Of a stretch of 64,000 bases of DNA, positions 8,673-17,903 are shown one piece after another (position 1 is the stretch's first letter; each line of letters opens with the position of its first letter). The notes under the pieces were generated by a model. The model did not search any database. It worked only from the letters and a program-made list of their open reading frames with translations, and had not been told where the DNA came from. The DNA is from Pedobacter sp. Its GTDB lineage: Bacteria > Bacteroidota > Bacteroidia > Sphingobacteriales > Sphingobacteriaceae. Position numbers and translations under genes: made by a program. Location of the stretch: contig JAVHXV010000001.1 of assembly GCA_031119475.1 (NCBI GenBank), forward strand, positions 248,001 through 312,000. Reading direction: 5' to 3'.

Positions 8673-9178
8673 GAAGTAGTGTATTAATTGAGGCGCAAAG
8701 ATACGAGGTGAAGTATAAAGTAAAAGGTAAAAAGTAAAAAGCTCCGCAGGGGTGGCTTTAGCATAGAAAGAAGAAAGATGTAGATAGGACTTAGGCACCA
8801 TGTTTATCCTCCTCGGGAGGGGGCAGGGGGAGGATGGGAAGAATTTGACGGTTAATTACCACAAAGACACAAAGTGCACAAGGGAGATTTCTCTCTGGTG
8901 TGTTTGTGAGGAGCGCAGTGATTGCGAGGGACGAAACAACGCTTTAAAGAAGTTCCTGCGGAGCCTTTGGAATAGAAAGAAGAAAGACGGAGATGGAACT
9001 TAGACACCTTGCTATCCCCCTCAGGAGGGGGCAGGGGGAGGATGGGAAGAATTTCACGGTAATTACCACAAAGGCACAAAGGGCACAAGGGGAGATTCTC
9101 TCTGGTGTGTTTGCGAGGAGCGAAGTGGTTGCGAGAATCTACACAGAAAACGTACCTTTGATTGCTATGTCATCTATC
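8673..9178. repeat. Gap with a ~165-bp direct duplication
   Basis: No gene is supported. After an AAAAAGT-type heptad tract (about 8711-8740), one segment occurs twice in direct orientation, 8764-8928 and 8973-9135, with few differences. Each copy holds TAGAAAGAAGAAAGA, a G-rich hairpin core (GGAGGGGGCAGGGGGAGGA), AATTACCACAAAG-type repeats, and a CTCTCTGGTGTGTTTG...GAGGAGCG tail. Open frames here are repeat read-through. The right end contains the promoter of the next gene. Confidence 0.75.
9129..9160 (+). promoter_or_regulatory. Promoter of the serine hydrolase gene
   Basis: TTG at 9129-9131, 21-bp spacer, TACCTTTG at 9153-9160 (exact TAnnTTTG). The expected transcription start is near 9167, which excludes the longer open frame upstream. 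The -33 half lies in the second copy of the duplicated repeat. Confidence 0.6.
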
Positions 9179-10207
9179 ATGAAAAAAATCAGCTTTATCC
9201 TTTTTATCGTTTTCCTTTCAAAATTTAGCTTCGCCCAAGACCCGCGAAAAAAGCAGTTGGACCAGATGTTCGTGAAGGCCTACCGTGATGGCAAATTTAA
9301 TGGCAATGTGCTGGTTGCCGACAAGGGAAGGATTGTATATTCGGCTTCCTTTGGCTATGCCGATACTGGCGGAAAGCAAAAGCTGGGTGTTTCCCATCGC
9401 TTCCACATCGGATCGATCGCCAAGGAATTTAATGCAGTGGCCATCATGATGCTACAGGAGCAAGGGAAGCTCAAGGTTGGGGATAAACTTTCCAAATATT
9501 TACCTGGACTGCCGAAATGGGCAGACAGCATTTCCATCCTCAACCTCCTACAATATACCTCTGGTGTGCCCAATAGTAATTGGAAAGACATTAAGGGCGA
9601 TGCATCAAATCTGGCATCCCTCCAAAAGGTAAAACAGCTAGATTTTACGCCCGGGACCAAATATGCATATAACAACAATAACGTTTTCCTGCAAAGGCAG
9701 GTGGTAGAAAAAATAAGTGGAATGCCCTTCCGCGATTTCGTGGAAGAAAAGATGCTGAAGCCATTGAAGATGGATCATACAATTATTGATCCTACACTGA
9801 CCGAAAGTAACCTGGCACAGGGCTACAGCAATTTAAAGGTAGTCGATGACGTTACACCGCCATTTTCGGGCTGGGTATGCCCAACCATTGGTGATTTCTA
9901 CCAATGGGCAATGGCGATTGACCGCTTCAGGCTGATTGGCCCCGAAAGCACAAAGGTTATTGCCCAAAGTTATGCCCCAGAAAGCCAGGCCGGATTGGGT
10001 CATGCAGCAGTAGTAGACAGGAAAATGATCTCGCATGTGCACGATGGTACGGCGAGGAGCTATCAGGCACTGCTCGTTAGTGCTGTACCAAAGGGACGTA
10101 CCATTTTGCTGATGACCAATAACCAGCAGGGTAACCTGTATCCGATCAACGATGCCATTCAGGCGATCTTGGATGGAAAGGAAGTGGATTCAATAGGGAA
10201 GGAGTAA
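9179..10207 (+). CDS. Serine hydrolase, class C beta-lactamase-like fold
   Basis: 342 residues with a clear signal peptide (MKKISFILFIVFLSKFSFAQ). The SxxK catalytic motif is Ser79-Ile-Ala-Lys82 (HIGSIAKEF), a Y-x-N-like motif is at about Tyr164-Asn-Asn (KYAYNNNNVFL), and a late HVHDGTAR segment stands where KTG/HxG motifs usually lie. Length fits D-aminopeptidase/esterase-type members of the beta-lactamase superfamily. An ATG at 9167 and a long upstream frame exist, but the promoter position favours 9179. True beta-lactamase activity cannot be claimed; many homologues are peptidases or esterases of unknown substrate. Confidence 0.85.
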   Translation: MKKISFILFIVFLSKFSFAQDPRKKQLDQMFVKAYRDGKFNGNVLVADKGRIVYSASFGYADTGGKQKLGVSHRFHIGSIAKEFNAVAIMMLQEQGKLKVGDKLSKYLPGLPKWADSISILNLLQYTSGVPNSNWKDIKGDASNLASLQKVKQLDFTPGTKYAYNNNNVFLQRQVVEKISGMPFRDFVEEKMLKPLKMDHTIIDPTLTESNLAQGYSNLKVVDDVTPPFSGWVCPTIGDFYQWAMAIDRFRLIGPESTKVIAQSYAPESQAGLGHAAVVDRKMISHVHDGTARSYQALLVSAVPKGRTILLMTNNQQGNLYPINDAIQAILDGKEVDSIGKE

Positions 10208-10327
10208 TATATCGTTATAAGGGGTTGTGGAAATGTGGGTTTGTCCCCATCCTCCCCCTTGACCCCTCTGAAGGGGGATGGCATGGTGCCTAAAACCATC
10301 GCCTTAATCGCCTTAATTGCTTAATGG
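10208..10327. repeat. Intergenic C-rich hairpin repeat
   Basis: Contains CATCCTCCCCCTTGACCCC and AGGGGGATGGCATGGTGCC, able to form a CCCC...GGGG hairpin. This is an inverted-orientation copy of the G-rich element at about 8792-8835 and 9003-9045; another copy is at 15843-15885. It sits between convergent genes and may help terminate both. Confidence 0.5.
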
Positions 10328-11674
10328 TTAATGTGCCTTTGATAGTGAAGAATCCCTATTGCACGTAATCTGTTTGAGCATGAACGAGAGAAAGATCCCG
10401 AACACCACATAGCCAATGAAAACGATGTAGCCTGGTTGCAATGCGGTATAGTTAACGGTCGAAGTAACCAGGAATTCGTCTTTCATGTTCAGGTCGGTAA
10501 GCTGGCTGTCCAGGATGCCATTCAAACCGATATAGGTCATTCCAATGCCCACCACCATCACATCGGCCATGTCCCATTTGCCCGATTCGAATGCCAGGTA
10601 GCGAGTCACCTTGTTCTCTGCCAGTATGGGCCTGCAGGTCAGGTGTATGCCTCGGGCAATGATCCTCAACATCGGCAGTGCCATCACGAACAGAAAGATC
10701 AGGATGCCGACAGTAACCGAGTCTGGCTTGGTCTGCCTGATCAGTACATCGGCGATGCCAACAATGCTCTTGCTCTGGAAAAACAGTACCTGGTTCTCAA
10801 ATACCACCCGTTCGCCCATCAAGATAAATTCCAGCGATTTCATGCGCGCATCAACCTCAATAATGGAAACCGTTGTGCCCACTACCAGCGCGGCCAATGC
10901 CATCAACAGGGATAGCACAAATAAGCTATTGTGCAGGTAGGGGCGTTTCCGCAACACGACCCAGCACAGGATGGCTACCAGCGGACAGGCCAGTAGGGCA
11001 TAGGCATATTGATGTGTAACATGCCTGAGGTTAGCTAATTTGGCCCCAACCTGTTGGTTAAATGAAGCTGTATCCTTTACCCGATATTTTGCATACATGT
11101 GATTGGTTACCTTGCGGATGGCTGTCTGCGTACTATCAAAGGTCTGACCGATCAGCAGGTCGAACTTGTCTGTAGCAATATTTTTGAGCTTATTGGTCGC
11201 ACGCTCTCCCGTTGCCCGATCAACAATGATCTTGGTAAAGGTGGGAACCTGATCATGCAGTTCCTTGGGGTCTACGAAAGTTTTGAAGGCAAATTTCTTG
11301 AGCTTGTTGCCCAGGCCCTTCTGTTTTTTGGTCATTTCGCCAATCACTTTGTCGATCATGCCATGCAGTTCTTTGGATACTGTGGCGCTGATCTCTTTTT
11401 TTTGCGCCGCCGTAATCTTTACGCCCTTTATTTTTTTGGTCACGATGTTGGAGATCTGGTCGCGCCAACGGTCTACAGAGAATATCCCAAAGGTGATGTT
11501 GTTCACCATGCTGTAGTCTTCCTTGATCTGTTCCTGCTCGGCCGACAATTGGTACAGGCGATAGCCGCTATAGCACTCGAAAGCCAATGCGCCGCTCAGC
11601 ACCAGTACCAGCAGCACATTAAAAATGATGCGGTTCCTTTTTTTAGCTGTCGATATGTTCCGTTGTTTTGCCAA
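10328..11674 (-). CDS. PqiA-like integral membrane protein, paralogue 1
   Basis: 448 residues. One N-terminal membrane segment (about 15-35) is followed by a 190-residue lysine-rich, mostly helical extracytoplasmic-looking region, then several membrane segments in the C-terminal half. The C-terminal part (ESGKWDMADVMVVGIGMTYIG and ALQPGYIVFIGYVVFG) matches the paraquat-inducible protein A domain, whose E. coli relatives work in lipid trafficking between membranes with MCE proteins. It is a tandem paralogue of the upstream gene on the same strand; they are 19 bp apart and form an operon. No MCE-domain partner is in the window. Confidence 0.75.
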   Translation of the reverse strand: MAKQRNISTAKKRNRIIFNVLLVLVLSGALAFECYSGYRLYQLSAEQEQIKEDYSMVNNITFGIFSVDRWRDQISNIVTKKIKGVKITAAQKKEISATVSKELHGMIDKVIGEMTKKQKGLGNKLKKFAFKTFVDPKELHDQVPTFTKIIVDRATGERATNKLKNIATDKFDLLIGQTFDSTQTAIRKVTNHMYAKYRVKDTASFNQQVGAKLANLRHVTHQYAYALLACPLVAILCWVVLRKRPYLHNSLFVLSLLMALAALVVGTTVSIIEVDARMKSLEFILMGERVVFENQVLFFQSKSIVGIADVLIRQTKPDSVTVGILIFLFVMALPMLRIIARGIHLTCRPILAENKVTRYLAFESGKWDMADVMVVGIGMTYIGLNGILDSQLTDLNMKDEFLVTSTVNYTALQPGYIVFIGYVVFGIFLSFMLKQITCNRDSSLSKAH

Positions 11675-11693
11675 GATGCTTTTATTGTTTCTG

Positions 11694-13010
11694 TTAATGG
11701 GAATCGTGCGGGGAAATAAATTTCAGGATGGTGGATAAAACCAATCCGAAGAGTACAAATGCGATAAATATGATATAGCCCGGCTGTAGCGCGGTATTGT
11801 GGGTAGAGATGAGGGTCAGCGAATCTGCCGGGATCTGAAGTTTGGTCAATTGTGTTTCCAACAATCCGTTGAGGCCGATATAGGCCATTAATATGGCGAT
11901 GACAATTACATCAGCCATGCTCCACTTGCCCGATTGGAACGCAAAATACCTGATGACCTTGCTTTCTGCCAATTTCTTTTTCCCCAGTAGATGGATGCCG
12001 GTGGCACTCAGTTTCATGATCGGAAAAAGGATGCTGAATACCAAAATGAGCACGCCCACAGCAATCGAATCTGCACGGGAGCCGGTCATCAGCACGATGA
12101 CCACATCCAAGATGCTCTTGCTCTGGAAAAATAACACCTGATCGGTAAAGGTTACTTCTTGTCCTAATAAGGTAAAGTTGACTTCATTGATACGGGCATC
12201 GACCTCGATCATAGAAGCCGTTAGGCCAATGGCCAATAGCAAGAAGGCAAAAATGAGCGAAAGCACGAACAGGGTGGCATGCAGTTGCTTCCTTTTGCGG
12301 AAAATCCACCAAACCATCAGGAAGATGCCAATGCCACATAGCATGGCGATGCTACTGATGTAAGTTGAGGTTTCTATTTTTTTAAGCTCTGTCTTGACCA
12401 GGGCATTGAAATCCTTCACATTGGAAACGGGATAACCACTCAGCACAGTGCCCATCCTTTTGGCATTGACCGTTAGCGTACTATCGATAAAATCGATTTC
12501 ATCGACTTTGTCTACCTGATTGAGCGCCATGTTCTTCAGCTGTTTCCTAGTGGTCGGGTTGTCGATTTTTTTGATGATGGTTCTCGCAATTCCGGGCACC
12601 TGTTTTTTGATGGTATCTACCTTGACAAAGTTTTTTACGGCAAACTTGACCAATTTTCCCCTCAGCGATTTCTTTTTGGGCTTGGTAACCAATGCCTCTG
12701 CCTTGTCGATCATGGCGATGATCACACCTTCTACCTCTTTCTGCAGCATTTTTTCCTGTTTGGTATTGAGGTCCAGGTTTTTGACCTGCTTACGGATGAT
12801 CAGCTCTACTTTGCCGGTCCACTGGTCAATGGAAAAAAGGCCGAGCATGATGTTGTTGACTTCGGCATAGTCATGTTTCAGTTTTTCCTGTTTCTCGGAC
12901 AGTTCATGGAGACGATACCCAAAATAGCCTGCCGCCACCAGAACGATAGCTAACGCAAAGATCAATACAAGCTTCGGCATCCGTGATGCCTGATGAGATG
13001 TCTGTTCCAA
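11694..13010 (-). CDS. PqiA-like integral membrane protein, paralogue 2
   Basis: 438 residues with the same plan as its neighbour: N-terminal membrane segment (about 13-31), long basic helical region (about 35-215), then four or five membrane segments. Conserved between both copies are LFVLSLIFAF, VDARINEVNF, the FFQSKSI segment, QSGKWSMADVIVIAILMAYIGLNG split over the membrane, and NTALQPGYI. The domain is PqiA-like. First gene of a two-gene operon; the tandem arrangement suggests duplication followed by divergence, perhaps to form a hetero-oligomer. The role in membrane-lipid homeostasis is inference from the family. Confidence 0.75.
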   Translation of the reverse strand: MEQTSHQASRMPKLVLIFALAIVLVAAGYFGYRLHELSEKQEKLKHDYAEVNNIMLGLFSIDQWTGKVELIIRKQVKNLDLNTKQEKMLQKEVEGVIIAMIDKAEALVTKPKKKSLRGKLVKFAVKNFVKVDTIKKQVPGIARTIIKKIDNPTTRKQLKNMALNQVDKVDEIDFIDSTLTVNAKRMGTVLSGYPVSNVKDFNALVKTELKKIETSTYISSIAMLCGIGIFLMVWWIFRKRKQLHATLFVLSLIFAFLLLAIGLTASMIEVDARINEVNFTLLGQEVTFTDQVLFFQSKSILDVVIVLMTGSRADSIAVGVLILVFSILFPIMKLSATGIHLLGKKKLAESKVIRYFAFQSGKWSMADVIVIAILMAYIGLNGLLETQLTKLQIPADSLTLISTHNTALQPGYIIFIAFVLFGLVLSTILKFISPHDSH

Positions 13011-13294
13011 TGGTGTAAATTGTGCCTAATGGCACTAGCCAATAACAGGGGGAGGTATTAAATTGTTTTGTGGCCGGCTGGATGCAGGCTTCATGGCCCC
13101 TTACAAAAAACGAACAGGACGAAACATGGCTGTTAACCACAAAAACACAAAGAACGCAAAGAATACAATCATAGGGCAATTTGCCTAACATCCGCATTGC
13201 GCTAAGTAATATTGTTTAGTCATACGCCCTACGCTCTACGCCCTCCGCTTTCCGTTTTCCCCAAACAATCCGCTCGAGCAATCGTTCTCTAGGT

Positions 13295-14896
13295 ATGCAG
13301 TTTACAAATCACCTCTGGTGGCATCGCTCTATCATTTATCAGGTCTATCCGAGATCGTTCCAGGACAGCAATGGCGATGGGATCGGCGACCTGTTGGGTA
13401 TCGCCCTGCGTTTGGATTATCTCCATGCACTGGGCATCGAGGCCATATGGCTATCGCCGATTTTCCCATCGCCCATGGCCGATTTTGGTTATGATGTAGC
13501 GGATTACGTGGGCATCCATCCCATATTTGGCAGCATGGACGATTTTGATCAGTTGCTCAGGGAAGCGCACCAAAGAGGCATTAAAGTGTTGCTTGACCTG
13601 GTGCCCAACCACAGTTCAGACCAACATCCCTGGTTTCTGGAATCACGGTCGTCAAAAACCAATGCCAAGCGCGATTGGTACATCTGGAAAGATGCAAATG
13701 AAGATGGCACTGCACCTAACAACTGGCTCAGTGTTTTCGGCGGCAGCGGATGGGAGTGGGACGCGGCTACTGGGCAATACTATTACCATGGATTTTTGAA
13801 GGAGCAACCAGACCTGAACTGGCGAAACCCCGAGGTTGTAGCGGCCATGCTGGCAGTGATGCGGTTTTGGTTTGATAAGGGGATCGATGGTTTTCGGGTA
13901 GATGTGCTCTGGCATATCTTTAAGCAGGCAGATTTCCTGGACAATCCGCAAAACCCTGATTTTGCCCCGCACATGCCTTCGTACGATAGCCTCCTGCCCA
14001 TTTATTCTACCGATCAGCCAGAGGTGCATGACATTGTGAAAAAGATGAGGGCATTGGCCGATGAGTACGAAGAACGCGTGATCATTGGCGAAATCTATCT
14101 GCCACATGAAAAATTGATGGCCTACTACGGCGAAAAACAGGATGGCATCCACCTGCCGTTCAACTTTACGTTGATCAACATCGAATGGAAGGCACAGGTC
14201 ATCGCTGCTGCGGTTGATGCCTATGAACAGGCTTTGCCAACTGATGCCTGGCCGAATTGGGTATTGGGAAATCATGACCGTCCACGCATTGCCACCAGAA
14301 TTGGCAAGGCGCAGGCCCGCGTCGCTGCCATGCTGCTGTTGACACTGCGCGGAACCCCAACAATGTACTATGGCGACGAGATCGGTATGGAAGATGTTTA
14401 TATTCCCCAAGCTGAAATCCAAGATCCACAGGGATTGAATATGCCCGACCTGAACATGGGCCGTGATCCGGTACGTACGCCCATGCAATGGAGTGCAGGG
14501 CCATACGCAGGCTTCACCACCGCTGTTCCCTGGCTCAGGCTTGGTGCCGATTATACCACACGTAATGTAATGGAAGAATTGAAAGACCCCTATTCGATGC
14601 TTTCACTGTATAAACAACTGATCGCACTGCGCAAAGCAGAAAGATCGCTTTTATATGGAGACTATCAACTGGTTTTTGCAGACCACCAACTGATGGCCTA
14701 TACCCGCAGGCATGGCAGTACGACTGCTTTTTTGGTCGTGCTCAACTTGAGCGGTGCCCCGGCAACTTTCCATCCACCAATGGCCCTAAAAGGTGAAGTG
14801 ATCATTGCGGCAACTGGCAAAACATACGATTGGACAACCGGGCCACTTGCCTTGTTGCCCGATGAGGGTATTGTTGTTCGTTTGAAGGATCAGTAG
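13295..14896 (+). CDS. GH13 alpha-glucosidase / oligo-1,6-glucosidase-like
   Basis: 533 residues, no signal peptide, so cytoplasmic. A GH13 catalytic barrel starts at IIYQVYPRSFQDSNGDGIGD (with the Asp-rich calcium-type loop), DLVPNHSS is conserved region I, GFRVDVLW gives the nucleophile Asp203, IIGEIYLP the acid/base Glu266, and LGNHDRPR the transition-state Asp328. A short beta-sandwich closes the C-terminus. The layout is that of the alpha-glucosidase/oligo-1,6-glucosidase/trehalose-hydrolase subfamilies, which split small alpha-glucosides such as maltose, isomaltose or sucrose. The 284-bp gap upstream holds CCACAAAA-type and CGCCCTACGCTCTACG repeats but no clear promoter. Confidence 0.92.
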   Translation: MQFTNHLWWHRSIIYQVYPRSFQDSNGDGIGDLLGIALRLDYLHALGIEAIWLSPIFPSPMADFGYDVADYVGIHPIFGSMDDFDQLLREAHQRGIKVLLDLVPNHSSDQHPWFLESRSSKTNAKRDWYIWKDANEDGTAPNNWLSVFGGSGWEWDAATGQYYYHGFLKEQPDLNWRNPEVVAAMLAVMRFWFDKGIDGFRVDVLWHIFKQADFLDNPQNPDFAPHMPSYDSLLPIYSTDQPEVHDIVKKMRALADEYEERVIIGEIYLPHEKLMAYYGEKQDGIHLPFNFTLINIEWKAQVIAAAVDAYEQALPTDAWPNWVLGNHDRPRIATRIGKAQARVAAMLLLTLRGTPTMYYGDEIGMEDVYIPQAEIQDPQGLNMPDLNMGRDPVRTPMQWSAGPYAGFTTAVPWLRLGADYTTRNVMEELKDPYSMLSLYKQLIALRKAERSLLYGDYQLVFADHQLMAYTRRHGSTTAFLVVLNLSGAPATFHPPMALKGEVIIAATGKTYDWTTGPLALLPDEGIVVRLKDQ

Positions 14897-14943
14897 GGGC
14901 TGTTTTGTCACATTAACACTGCAGCCTTGCGGCATCCCAAAAA

Positions 14944-14962
14944 ATCACCTAGCTTAGGTGAT
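14944..14962. terminator. Perfect hairpin between GH13 and EEP genes
   Basis: ATCACCTA (14944-14951), loop GCT, TAGGTGAT (14955-14962). Read on the minus strand the stem is followed by TTTTTT, so it looks like a minus-strand terminator, although no minus-strand gene leads into it. On the plus strand it lies 13 bp before the ATG of the next gene and could affect its expression. Confidence 0.45.
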
Positions 14963-14975
14963 CAAAAATGCTGAC

Positions 14976-15746
14976 ATGAAAAAAATGGTATTCCTCTGCT
15001 TTGCGCTGTTTTCGGCTGCAGTTGCTTCTGCACAGACCTTAAAAATAATGAGCTACAACATTCATCACGGCGCCGATAAGGCAGAGGTGAATACGTTGGA
15101 TTCGATTGCAGCATTTATTAAAAATTCAGGTGCCGACCTGATTGGCCTCCAGGAGATCGATAGTGTGTGCAAGCGGTCGGGAAATGTAGACCAGATGAAA
15201 AGGCTGGGCGAACTGACAGGATTCCATTATGCCTTTGTACGCCATTTGGCCTATGATGGAGGTGCTTACGGACAGGGGATCCTATCTCGATATCCTATTT
15301 CGGAAATCAAGAACCACCGCATCACCTTGCTCAAAAAAGATGGTCCAAAAGATTCACGGGCGCTGCTTTCGGTATTGGTTGCGCTCCCAAATAAAAAAAA
15401 ACTGGTATTTGCTTCCGTGCATTTCGCATTGGATGTGGAGTCCAGATTGATCCAATCTGACGAAACCATCAACTACCTGCAAAATAAAAAATGGCCGGTG
15501 ATCTTAACGGGCGACCTGAACGCTGAGCCTACTACGCAGGAAGTATTGAACCTGCAACGGTATTTTGCCGCTACAGATCCGAAGAGCCTGATGACCTATC
15601 CAGAACGAGGCCCAAAGAAAAAAATCGACTATGTTTTTGTGAGCAAGGATTTTTTTGGTTCAGCAAGCGATGTAAATACCTATCCGACCAATTTTCTGTC
15701 AGACCATTTGCCACTTGCCTGTAGGGTAACGCTGAAGTGGAAATAG
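14976..15746 (+). CDS. Secreted endonuclease/exonuclease/phosphatase-family hydrolase
   Basis: 256 residues with signal peptide MKKMVFLCFALFSAAVASAQ. The EEP fold shows in order: MSYNIHHG (metal/substrate Asn), LIGLQEID (metal-binding Glu), AYGQGILSRYPI, SVHFALD, LTGDLNAEP (catalytic Asp-x-Asn), and a C-terminal SDHLPLACRV (Asp-His pair). All catalytic positions are present. Such secreted Bacteroidota proteins may act on nucleic acids, phospholipid head groups or inositol phosphates; the substrate is unknown. A GTG at 14958 is an alternative start, but the ATG at 14976 directly begins a canonical signal peptide. Confidence 0.88.
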   Translation: MKKMVFLCFALFSAAVASAQTLKIMSYNIHHGADKAEVNTLDSIAAFIKNSGADLIGLQEIDSVCKRSGNVDQMKRLGELTGFHYAFVRHLAYDGGAYGQGILSRYPISEIKNHRITLLKKDGPKDSRALLSVLVALPNKKKLVFASVHFALDVESRLIQSDETINYLQNKKWPVILTGDLNAEPTTQEVLNLQRYFAATDPKSLMTYPERGPKKKIDYVFVSKDFFGSASDVNTYPTNFLSDHLPLACRVTLKWK

Positions 15747-16091
15747 ATCATACTGGCCCAATTACTTCAGTAGGGTAGGTTGGCAGGACCGGTATAACAA
15801 TACTTGATTTCCCGCCTGCACAGGGCATCAGATATTTTTGCTGTCCTCCCCCTTGCCCCCTCCCAGAGGGGGATAGCATAGCGCCGGCTCTCGGCAAGGA
15901 AGGTGGACAGGACTGACCTCGCATGCATTAGATAAAAATACGACTGAACTGCTTGAGTAGGAAATTCCATGCATGGGAAATGTCTTACCCTAAATGTACA
16001 CCCTCAGCGATTGTGAAACTAACAGCTATTTTACTTTTTTATTGAGCGGGGAGTAGTTACCTTAGTCCCACAAGATATTCCGCTCCAGCAC
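15747..16091. other. Gene-free gap with one C-rich hairpin repeat
   Basis: No supported ORF. At 15843-15885 lies TCCTCCCCCTTGCCCCCTC, then a CCAGAGGGGGATAGCAT segment; CCCCCTC and GAGGGGG can pair around a 3-nt loop. It is the same repeat family as at 8792, 9003 and 10250. The remainder shows no clear promoter or RNA gene. Confidence 0.5.
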
Positions 16092-17903
16092 ATGAAAACT
16101 TTAAAACTCCAGCCCAAAAGTCAATTTCTTTATGTTTTGATGCTTACGTTGTTTGTCCTGATCAATGCTGTCCATGGCCAAAAAAAGTTGACGGTAAGCA
16201 CTACGGCTACAACTGAAGTCTACCTTTTCAATAACCAGTCGAAAACGGTTCCATTGCGTGGACTGGACCAGTTGAAAATTGCCAGCATCAACAGCGGTTT
16301 TGCCTACTCAACGGTGTTTGATAGTCTATTGAGCAAGTATGCTGCGATCGGACGTTTTGAAACAGCAGGATTTCGTAGTGATTCGCTCAACCTTGACAAC
16401 CTGACGGGCGATTACCTTAAATATTATACGACATTGGTGGTTCAGGTTACGCCACAATCGCTGAACGATCCAGAGGTGATCAGGTTCATTACCGAAAACC
16501 AGAAGCGCAAACAGTTGATCATTGCCGGTTTTGGCGAACTCAATGCCCTTAAAAAACTGGATTTCTTTACTGGCCCAGTGGTATGGAGCAGGGCGATGGA
16601 TATACAATCGGCCCACCAGGCTGCACAATTGATCTTTGGTGGCATTGCGGCCAATCGTACCCTTAAGCAAAACGTAAGTGCAAAATATAAGATCGGTTCG
16701 GGCTTTGTAACCGAAAAAACCCGTTTGCGTTATGCCGCACCAGAAAGTGTGGGTATTCCGGCAGCTAGATTGGATAGCATTGACCTCATCGCCGCAGAAG
16801 CCATTCGCGAAAAAGCTACGCCTAGTGTGGTGGTCATGGTGATCAAAGATGGAAATGTGATCTTTAACAAAGCCTATGGTTCGCACACCTACGATGGTCA
16901 AATCCCTACTAAAATAACCGATATCTATGACCTGGCCTCCGTGACCAAAGTTTCGGCCACTACCATGTCGACCATGAAACTTTACGACCAGGGAAAGATA
17001 GCACTAGATAAGACCATTGGCGACTACATCGTGAATGCCAGAAAATCGAACAAGGCAGATATCAAGGTACGAGAACTGCTTGCCCATCAATCTGGCGTTA
17101 CCGCGGTTTCATTTTATCTGAAATTGAAGCCCGAAGACCACAGTGCCGATTCGTCCATGACCTATCCCGTAAAGGTAGCCGATGGCTATTATTTCCGTCC
17201 AGGTTATTTTAGGCAGCTTTTCTGGCCTGCATTTCTAAAAGCACCTTTAAAAGATCGCGGCAAGTATCTCTATACAGATATGAACATGTACGTGATGAAG
17301 GAAATTGTTGAATGGCAGTCGGGTACCCCGATCGACAAATACGTGCAGGACCAATTCTATCGACCGCTGGGGATGTATACTGCCGGATACCTACCAAGGA
17401 ACCGTTTTGAAAAAGACCAGATCGTGCCGACGGAAGAGGAAGGCAATTTCCGGAAATCACTGCTACATGGCTATGTACATGATCCGGGTGCTTCACTGAT
17501 GGGTGGTGTTTCGGGCCATGCAGGACTTTTTGCCAGTGCGAACGACCTTGGTATTCTTTATCAGATGATGTTAAATAAGGGAAGTTATGGAGGCGACCGC
17601 TATTTGAGTACCGCCACGGTTAATACATTCACGACCAAACAGTCTAATGTAAGCCGACGGGCGCTTGGCTTTGATATGTATGATCCCGATCCGACCAAGG
17701 CCTATCCATCCAAACTGGCTACTCCAGGTACCTACGGCCATACCGGCTTTACGGGGATCTGTGTATGGGTCGATCCGACAAATAACCTGATCTATATCTT
17801 CCTGTCCAACCGCGTCCACCCTAAAATAACAGACAAACTCTACCAGCTCAACATCAGGAGCAGGATCCAGGATGTGGTGTATCGGGCGGTGCAGGGTAAG
17901 TAA
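16092..17903 (+). CDS. Serine hydrolase fused to a GH3-C-terminal-like domain
   Basis: 603 residues. Signal segment about 12-29. Residues 30-215 resemble the alpha/beta-sandwich C-terminal domain of GH3 beta-glucosidases (KIASINSGF, YYTTLVVQVT, LIIAGFGELNALKKLD, AAQLIFGGIAANRTL), but the GH3 catalytic barrel is absent. Residues 220-600 are a beta-lactamase/penicillin-binding-type serine hydrolase: SxxK as Ser283-Val-Thr-Lys286, Tyr394-Thr-Asp396 in KYLYTDMN, and a late TYGHTGFTG standing for KTG. In Bacteroidota GH3 enzymes are often fused to exactly such a hydrolase, so this looks like a fusion protein that has lost its glycosidase barrel. Probable cell-wall or esterase function; substrate unknown. 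Confidence 0.85.
   Translation: MKTLKLQPKSQFLYVLMLTLFVLINAVHGQKKLTVSTTATTEVYLFNNQSKTVPLRGLDQLKIASINSGFAYSTVFDSLLSKYAAIGRFETAGFRSDSLNLDNLTGDYLKYYTTLVVQVTPQSLNDPEVIRFITENQKRKQLIIAGFGELNALKKLDFFTGPVVWSRAMDIQSAHQAAQLIFGGIAANRTLKQNVSAKYKIGSGFVTEKTRLRYAAPESVGIPAARLDSIDLIAAEAIREKATPSVVVMVIKDGNVIFNKAYGSHTYDGQIPTKITDIYDLASVTKVSATTMSTMKLYDQGKIALDKTIGDYIVNARKSNKADIKVRELLAHQSGVTAVSFYLKLKPEDHSADSSMTYPVKVADGYYFRPGYFRQLFWPAFLKAPLKDRGKYLYTDMNMYVMKEIVEWQSGTPIDKYVQDQFYRPLGMYTAGYLPRNRFEKDQIVPTEEEGNFRKSLLHGYVHDPGASLMGGVSGHAGLFASANDLGILYQMMLNKGSYGGDRYLSTATVNTFTTKQSNVSRRALGFDMYDPDPTKAYPSKLATPGTYGHTGFTGICVWVDPTNNLIYIFLSNRVHPKITDKLYQLNIRSRIQDVVYRAVQGK

Noticed and set aside
8673..8801. N-terminal extension of the ABC-F protein
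   Set aside because: The 43 extra codons read through intergenic repeats; the family starts at the GTG at 8672.
9179..10207. Calling the serine hydrolases true beta-lactamases
   Set aside because: Motifs show the superfamily only; peptidases and esterases share them.
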